A program made the translations under genes and the position numbers. The notes under the pieces were generated by a model. That model was not told where the DNA came from, searched no databases, and saw only the letters and a program-made list of their open reading frames with translations. Below are positions 58,770 to 64,000 of a stretch of 64,000 nucleotides of DNA, one piece after another. This stretch comes from Gordonia mangrovi (lineage in GTDB: Bacteria > Actinomycetota > Actinomycetes > Mycobacteriales > Mycobacteriaceae): NCBI RefSeq assembly GCF_024734075.1, contig NZ_CP102850.1, positions 248,001 to 312,000 of the forward strand, given 5' to 3'. How positions within the stretch are numbered: the first letter of the stretch is position 1; every line of letters starts with the position of its first letter.

Positions 58770-59411
58770 GTGTCGAACGGTCCCGACGGGGGTTTCATAC
58801 CTCTCCGCATGTCCGTTGGTGTCGGCGAACGCGCGGACACCGAACGGGCCGATGCCGCACGGAATCGGCGACTGTTGCTCGCCGCCGCACAGGACCTCAT
58901 CGACAATCACGGCGCCGCCGCGGTGACGATGGATGCGGTGGCCCGCGAGGCCGGGGTCGGCAAGGGCACCGTCTTCCGCCGGTTCGGCAGCCGCACGGGC
59001 CTGATGTTGGCGCTGCTCGATCATTCGGAGTCGGAGATCCAGCGGGCCTACCTCTCCGGCCCGCAGCCCTTGGGACCGGGGGCACCGCCGCTGGATCGGT
59101 TACTCGCCTATGGCCGGGCCCGGCTGAAGCTGACCTCCGACCATCTCGACATCCTGATCGAGGCGGGCGGTGCCGGCGGCGACTTCCTGAACCACCCGGT
59201 GTGGGCGGCGTCCAATCGCCACGTCCAGATCCTGCTGCAGCAGTTGGGGTTCGGCGCTCAGCTGGACGTCATCTCGGTGGCGGTGCAGTCCCCCCTGAAC
59301 GCGGCGGCGGTCAAGCACCTCCTCGAGATCGTCGGGCTCGATCTCGAGACGATCACCGCCGAGTGGGAGGCGATGGTGCGAACGCTGGCCCGCGGCGTGG
59401 TCGGCACCTGA
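58770..59411 (+). CDS. TetR-family transcriptional regulator, Rv3055-like
   Basis: 213 residues. N-terminal helix-turn-helix: RNRRLLLAAAQDLIDNHGAAAVTMDAVAREAGVGKGTVFRRFGSRTGLM (residues about 31-80). The ligand-binding half is helical and specific to this group. It probably represses itself and the divergent FMN reductase gene. GTG start at leaderless spacing to a -10 hexamer. Confidence 0.92.
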   Translation: MSNGPDGGFIPLRMSVGVGERADTERADAARNRRLLLAAAQDLIDNHGAAAVTMDAVAREAGVGKGTVFRRFGSRTGLMLALLDHSESEIQRAYLSGPQPLGPGAPPLDRLLAYGRARLKLTSDHLDILIEAGGAGGDFLNHPVWAASNRHVQILLQQLGFGAQLDVISVAVQSPLNAAAVKHLLEIVGLDLETITAEWEAMVRTLARGVVGT

Positions 59412-59538
59412 CCGCCGGTTCGAGACCGTCGCGCCCTCGCCTGTTCTGCGGTCCCGCGGCAACCGTCTTAGCCTTGATGGACTCGTCGCAACGATCCCCC
59501 GCGCGGACGGCGACACCGGAGAGAAGGGACCCAATGAG

Positions 59539-60696
59539 GTGAAGGCTGTCATCATCGGCGCCGGAATGGGCGGACTCAGCGCTGCCATCGCGCTCAAGCA
59601 GATCGGGCTCGACGTCGAGGTCTATGAACAGGTCACCGAGAACAAGCCGGTGGGTGCGGCGATCTCGGTGTGGTCCAACGGCGTCAAATGCCTCAATCAT
59701 CTCGGGCTCGAAGCCGAGACGGCCGCGCTCGGCGGCATCGTCGACACGATGTCCTACGTGGACGCATTCACCGGCGAGACCATGTGTCGATTCAGCATGC
59801 AACCGCTGATCGACGAGGTCGGCCAGCGCCCCTACCCGGTCGCCCGCGCCGAGCTGCAGCTGATGCTGATGAAGGCCTACGGCATGGAGGACATCAACTT
59901 CGGCAAGAAGATGATCAGCGTCACCGACGGCCCGGAGGCGGCAACGGTCGAGTTCGCCGACGGGACCACCGTCACCGGCGATATCGTGATCGGCGCCGAC
60001 GGCGCGAAATCCCTGACACGCGAGTATGTCCTGGGTGCGCCGGTGGAGCGCCGCTATGCGGGGTATGTGAACTTCAACGGCCTGGTCGAGGTCGATGAGG
60101 CCGTCGGCCCGGCCACCGAGTGGACCACGTACGTCGGCGACGGAAAGCGTGTATCGGTGATGCCGATCGCCGACAACCGCTTCTATTTCTTCTTCGACGT
60201 GCCGATGCCGGAAGGTGAGCCGTACGAGCGCGGCACCGCGCGCGAGGTCTTGGCCGAGAACTTCGCGGGTTGGGCGCCGGGCGTCCAACGCCTCATCGAG
60301 AAACTCAACCCGGCGACCACCAACCGCGTCGAGATCCTCGACCTCGATCCGTTTCACACCTGGGTCAAGGGTCGGGTCGCGGTACTCGGCGATGCCGCCC
60401 ACAACACAACCCCCGACATCGGACAGGGGGGCTGTTCGGCAATGGAAGACGCGGTGGCCCTGCAGTTCGCCTGCAAAGAGCACTCCGACGACGTGTACGC
60501 GGCGCTCGCCGCGTACGAGTCCTCACGCACCGAGCGTGCCGGCGACCTCGTGCTACGCGCCCGGCGGCGCTGTGACGTCACCCACGCCAAGGATCCCGAG
60601 GCCACGGCCGCCTGGTACGACGAACTGCGCTCCGAAGACGGCACCCGGATCATCCGGGGCATCGTCGCCAACATCATCGGTGGCCCACTGACCTGA
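59539..60696 (+). CDS. hpxO: FAD-dependent urate hydroxylase, HpxO-like
   Basis: 385 residues, aromatic-ring hydroxylase fold. FAD site AVIIGAGMGGLSAAIALKQIGLDVEVYEQ, then GAAISVWSNGVKCLNHLGL, DG motif DIVIGADGAKS and the C-terminal LGDAAHNTTPDIGQGGCSAMEDAVAL. Close overall resemblance to HpxO, which oxidises urate to 5-hydroxyisourate with NADH. No allantoinase, transporter or other purine-degradation gene is adjacent. GTG start; GAGAAGGGA lies about 10 bases upstream. Confidence 0.87.
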   Translation: MKAVIIGAGMGGLSAAIALKQIGLDVEVYEQVTENKPVGAAISVWSNGVKCLNHLGLEAETAALGGIVDTMSYVDAFTGETMCRFSMQPLIDEVGQRPYPVARAELQLMLMKAYGMEDINFGKKMISVTDGPEAATVEFADGTTVTGDIVIGADGAKSLTREYVLGAPVERRYAGYVNFNGLVEVDEAVGPATEWTTYVGDGKRVSVMPIADNRFYFFFDVPMPEGEPYERGTAREVLAENFAGWAPGVQRLIEKLNPATTNRVEILDLDPFHTWVKGRVAVLGDAAHNTTPDIGQGGCSAMEDAVALQFACKEHSDDVYAALAAYESSRTERAGDLVLRARRRCDVTHAKDPEATAAWYDELRSEDGTRIIRGIVANIIGGPLT

Positions 60697-60700
60697 GGGT

Positions 60701-62194
60701 TCAGTTCCCGGGTTCGGGGATGGCCCGACCGTCCTGGTCGGGTGCGACGCCGTCGTGGGACACCAGCGCGCCGGTCCGCGACAATGACGGACCGGACCCG
60801 AGCAACGAGATCACCGACCATGGCGCCTTCGCGGGGCTCTCCCCCAACCCCAGGATCTCTCCGGCCTCGGCGTCGGCGACGCCGAAACGAATCCCGACGT
60901 CGCTGACGAAGTATCGCGATTCGGCCCGGTCGCTGTCGGGTTCGGCGCCGGTCACCTGGATGTATTCGCCGGTGCCCGGACGGAGGTAGACCTGGTCGAC
61001 GCCTGGGCCCGGACCGTCTGCGGAGGTGACCTGGACCGGCTCGGCGCCGTCCGGCAACGGTAGGGCCCGACCGATCAGCAAGCGGGTGGTGGCGGCGGGA
61101 TCGTCGGCTCCCCGCGACCAGGCCTGGCACAGGGTGCCCGCCGTGTCCACATCCACCAGATCCGGTGTGCGCTCGGGGAAGTCGTCGACGGGCAGGCGTG
61201 CGGATGTCGGGGTGGCCGCAATCTGACCCGGCGCCACCGTCTGGACCGGGGCGGTGCCGTCGCGGTCGGCGAGCCGCAGGATCTCCGCCGTCGACTCGGT
61301 GATCTGCTGCACTCCGTCACGCAGGACCACGTAGTAGCTCGTCCGATCGTCGATGCCGACGGACTTGATCACCGAACCCACTCGGATGTCCTCGTCCCCG
61401 AGGCCGCCGGGCCGACCCTCGCCGCTGATCTCGGGCACCTCGATCGGGTCGACCTCGGGGAAGGCGTTGAGCAATCCGGCGCTCATCTGCCGGGGTGTGG
61501 CGTCCTCGAGACCCAGTGCCCGCATCACCGGGACACTGTCGGTGTCCACCGTCGCCCGCACCGTCTGCGGGCTGCCGTCACGCATCACGGTGTACACGAG
61601 AAATGTGGTGCCGCCGTTGGTGATCAGGACCGCGTCGTCGTCAGTCGCGGCGTCGATCGAACCGCCCAGCTGCGGCCGCTCACCGATGACCGTCAGCGTG
61701 ATCGACTCCCCGGACACATTGGGTGAGACGGTGGCCGTGTCGCATACCGTCCAGTACGACTCGCCGCCGTGTCCCGACGCCGGCAGCGCGCCGGGCGCGC
61801 CGGGGATCCCGAGCAGCGGACCGCGCGGATAGGACGCGAGTTTGCCGTCGCTGACCGACGCCGGGGACTCACTGCTGCCGGTGATCAGGCGGGCCGACGC
61901 GAGATTCAACACCGGATGCAGGGTGCCGTCGATGACGACGTAGTTCCCACCGCCGTCCTTGCTGACGGCGATCTTCGCGTCGCCCACCGAGCCCTGTGGC
62001 CGGATGAGACCCCACACCCCGCAGCCGCCGAGCACGAGAAGGCCGAGTACGGTACCGACGAGCAGCGCCTGGATTTGTGAGCGCATCGGATCGTGCAGCA
62101 TCCGCACGTCTCGCCGAACCAGTGCATGTTCCAGACGGCGCAGCAGGAAACGGTAACCGTTCACCTGCGCCCTGGTGGTGAGCTGCCGGGCCAT
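60701..62194 (-). CDS. eccB: Type VII secretion protein EccB
   Basis: 497 residues, part of the ESX membrane complex. N-terminus: QLTTRAQVNGYRFLLRRLEHALVRRDVRMLHDP, the classic EccB cytoplasmic start, then a single membrane helix (LLVGTVLGLLVLGGCGVWGLI, about 44-64) and a large exported part of four repeats around a core domain. Cysteines (about 180 and 355) may form the known disulfide. ATG with GGAAGGGGGA close upstream. Divergent from eccE, 146 bases apart. Best guess is the ESX-4-like class; assignment needs alignment. Confidence 0.9.
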   Translation of the reverse strand: MARQLTTRAQVNGYRFLLRRLEHALVRRDVRMLHDPMRSQIQALLVGTVLGLLVLGGCGVWGLIRPQGSVGDAKIAVSKDGGGNYVVIDGTLHPVLNLASARLITGSSESPASVSDGKLASYPRGPLLGIPGAPGALPASGHGGESYWTVCDTATVSPNVSGESITLTVIGERPQLGGSIDAATDDDAVLITNGGTTFLVYTVMRDGSPQTVRATVDTDSVPVMRALGLEDATPRQMSAGLLNAFPEVDPIEVPEISGEGRPGGLGDEDIRVGSVIKSVGIDDRTSYYVVLRDGVQQITESTAEILRLADRDGTAPVQTVAPGQIAATPTSARLPVDDFPERTPDLVDVDTAGTLCQAWSRGADDPAATTRLLIGRALPLPDGAEPVQVTSADGPGPGVDQVYLRPGTGEYIQVTGAEPDSDRAESRYFVSDVGIRFGVADAEAGEILGLGESPAKAPWSVISLLGSGPSLSRTGALVSHDGVAPDQDGRAIPEPGN

Positions 62195-62340
62195 CGTCCC
62201 CCTTCCGACTGCGTGGCAGACACGGGCATATCCCCGGTCACCGAGTATCACGTGGTCACCGAGGATTCGCCGCGTAGTAGCGTAGCCGATACGTTTCCGC
62301 GGGTGTCGTGGCTGTCATCCGGAGAACTGAGGGGGGTTCC

Positions 62341-64000
62341 ATGGTGATGCGGGGCGCACCGACAACTACCGCGACGAGCCCGCGACCCACGCGGTCGTCG
62401 GCGACAGTCGAGCAGCCCGAGGCCACGCACCGTGGGCGCCGGAATCTGCCGCTGCCCACCCTGGTGCTGATCGAGGGGGTGCTCGCGGCCGGACTCGTCG
62501 GGTGGGCGGTGAGCGGGTCCTCGCTCGGATGGATCGCGCTGATCATCGCAGCACTCGCCTCATTGGCGCTCATTCCGCTGCGCGGGCGCCGCTCGATGGC
62601 CGGCGCCTGGTCGCACCGTGCCGGCTTCCGCTGGGCTCGGGCCCGGCGGGCCACCACCGACCTCATACCGGCATCCTTCGACATCCCGGCCGGACCGCAG
62701 ACCGGACGCACCCCGCTGCGGACCCCGACCTCGGGAACCGACACGATCGGGGCCCGATGGGTGGGCGACACACTGATCACCGTGCTCCGGGTGTCGCCCG
62801 GGACGCCTGCGGTGACCTATCTGACGCCGGCCGGCGCGACGGTGAGCGATCCGACCGGCCAGCTGGTGCCTCTCGACGCGCTCGCCGAGTGCATCAACCC
62901 GTTCGACATCCGGTTGGACTCCATCGAGGTCATCAGCCACGGTGTGCGCAGTTGGGGTGGTGGCCCGATCGCCCAGACCTACCACCGCACGCTGGGCCCG
63001 CTGGCCGCGACCGCCCACCGCTCGGTGCTGGTGGTGCTGCGTCTCAATCCTCTCGATTGCGCAGACGCGGTGGCCCGTCGCGGCGGCGGCGCGGTCGGAG
63101 CACTGCGGACGGCCACCATCAGTACGCGTCGCGTGGCCAACCGGCTGTCCGAGAGCGGCCTGCGGGTCGCCGTCCTCAATGCCGCCGAGATCACCACGGT
63201 CACCACCCAGTTGTCCGAGGGCGCACCGATCGACGACATGGGCGAAGAATGGGATTCGATCGCCGCCGGCGACCTGCGGTTCCGTAGCGCGCTCATCGAC
63301 CCGGCCGTCCTCGACACCGTGTTGTCGACGATCTGGGTCAACACCGCACTGTCGACCACCACCACGGTGCGACTACGACATGATTCCGAGGGCGGACTCG
63401 AGGTCAGCGGGATGGTCCGGTTCGCCGAACTGCCGTCGGCGGGCCGTGCGGTGGATTCGCTCCCGGCGGGTCTCACCGTGCTGGAGGGATATCAGTTCGA
63501 CGCCCTCGCCGCGAGTCTGCCCATCGCGGTCCCCGGCCGCCTCGACCGTCACCTCCACGGGGCGCACGGCGATGATGCGCTCGCGCTGCTGCGTGCGATA
63601 CGGATACCGGCCGGCGGCTGCGGACAACTGGTGGGCGCCGACCACAGCGGCCGCGCCGTCGCCGTCCCGCTGCTCGGCCCGGATGTGCGGGCGGTCGCGG
63701 TGTGCGCCGGACCGCAGGTGGTCGGCCAGGTGATCCTGCGGGCGATCGCGATCGGCGCCGCGGTCACCGTGCACTCCGTGCGGCCGACGCACTGGCAGAA
63801 CCTGATCGCGCAAGTGGGTGATCAGCGTCGGCTCGCGTTGAGTTCCGATCGGGTCCAGACGCCGATGGGTCACCGCGTCGCCGTCTACGACGGACTCACG
63901 CCACCTCCGGCCGAGCCGCACACGACACACCTGACCGTCCTTGCACCCGGTGACCCGCGGGTGACCGACCTGGTGCCCGACGCCGCTGTCATCGTGCGTC
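62341..64000 (+). CDS. eccE: Type VII secretion protein EccE (3' end outside window)
   Basis: At least 553 residues, open at the right edge. Two N-terminal membrane helices in LPTLVLIEGVLAAGLVGWAVSGSS and WIALIIAALASLALIPL (about 37-80), followed by the EccE domain: DTIGARWVGDTLITVLRV, INPFDIRLDSIEVISHG and LGPLAATAHRSVLVVLRLNP. EccE is a peripheral ring component of ESX membrane complexes. ATG with GAGGGGGG six bases upstream. Divergence from eccB suggests the rest of the ESX locus continues to the right. Confidence 0.85.
   Translation, partial: MVMRGAPTTTATSPRPTRSSATVEQPEATHRGRRNLPLPTLVLIEGVLAAGLVGWAVSGSSLGWIALIIAALASLALIPLRGRRSMAGAWSHRAGFRWARARRATTDLIPASFDIPAGPQTGRTPLRTPTSGTDTIGARWVGDTLITVLRVSPGTPAVTYLTPAGATVSDPTGQLVPLDALAECINPFDIRLDSIEVISHGVRSWGGGPIAQTYHRTLGPLAATAHRSVLVVLRLNPLDCADAVARRGGGAVGALRTATISTRRVANRLSESGLRVAVLNAAEITTVTTQLSEGAPIDDMGEEWDSIAAGDLRFRSALIDPAVLDTVLSTIWVNTALSTTTTVRLRHDSEGGLEVSGMVRFAELPSAGRAVDSLPAGLTVLEGYQFDALAASLPIAVPGRLDRHLHGAHGDDALALLRAIRIPAGGCGQLVGADHSGRAVAVPLLGPDVRAVAVCAGPQVVGQVILRAIAIGAAVTVHSVRPTHWQNLIAQVGDQRRLALSSDRVQTPMGHRVAVYDGLTPPPAEPHTTHLTVLAPGDPRVTDLVPDAAVIVR

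Overview
The window is high-GC actinobacterial chromosome with short gaps, many GTG starts and many mycobacteria-like promoters. Gene content and order follow Mycobacterium tuberculosis from about Rv3003c (ilvB1) to Rv3055: ilvB, cfp6-like, doxX/lppZ, gatB, pfkA, gatAC, Rv3013-like, ligA, mnmA/iscS, etfBA, the methylglucose lipopolysaccharide (MGLP) genes, echA, serB2, ctaD, fecB, nrdHIE/nrdF, an FMN reductase and a TetR regulator. The differences (an E. coli-type ilvD beside ilvB, the genes inserted between pfkA and gatA, and a type VII secretion locus beside nrd) suggest another genus of Mycobacteriales. Gordonia or a close relative is my best guess, inferred from gene content only.

Layout. 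1-3.5 kb: 5' part of ilvB behind a leader-peptide attenuator, a PH-domain membrane protein and ilvD. 3.5-9 kb: DoxX protein and divergent LppZ-like lipoprotein, gatB, a PspC-domain protein, pfkA. 9-13 kb: an inserted block with a NarL-type two-component system and, divergent from it, a secreted phospholipase A2-like protein overlapping a membrane alpha/beta hydrolase. 13-22.7 kb: gatA-gatC, two small oxidoreductase-type proteins, an ACT protein, ligA, a MmcQ-like protein, and the iscS-mnmA-MetE-like operon. 22.7-27.4 kb: three 22-bp tandem repeats, a DUF4334/alcohol dehydrogenase operon, an acyltransferase and etfBA with a palindromic promoter site. 27.5-34.1 kb: methyltransferase, GH57 enzyme, GT4 glycosyltransferase, AIM24 protein, hexapeptide transferase and PQQ-repeat lipoprotein, which correspond to the mycobacterial MGLP region. 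34-43.6 kb: two methyltransferases, echA, a stand-alone LigD-type polymerase, Nudix, ABC ATPase, luciferase-like enzyme, DUF985 cupin, PTH2 and serB2. 43.7-51.3 kb: ctaD, fecB, a PEP mutase-family enzyme, and a HelZ-like SNF2 helicase overlapping a SWIM zinc-finger gene. 51.3-58 kb: class Ib ribonucleotide reductase nrdH-nrdI-nrdE-(DinB-like)-nrdF, in which nrdE carries a 408-residue intein and the upstream region has a tandem pair of NrdR-like boxes. 58-64 kb: FMN reductase and divergent TetR gene, a urate hydroxylase-like flavoprotein, then divergent eccB and eccE at the edge of a type VII secretion locus.

The genes join several systems: branched-chain amino acid synthesis under attenuation; charging of Gln-tRNA (GatCAB) and tRNA thiolation (IscS to MnmA); electron transfer for acyl-CoA oxidation (EtfAB, EchA); polymethylated glucan synthesis; DNA repair; and dNTP supply. 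At least ten genes begin 6-8 bases after a TANNNT-like -10 hexamer, so leaderless mRNAs are predicted to be common. No tRNA, rRNA, CRISPR array or intact insertion sequence was seen.
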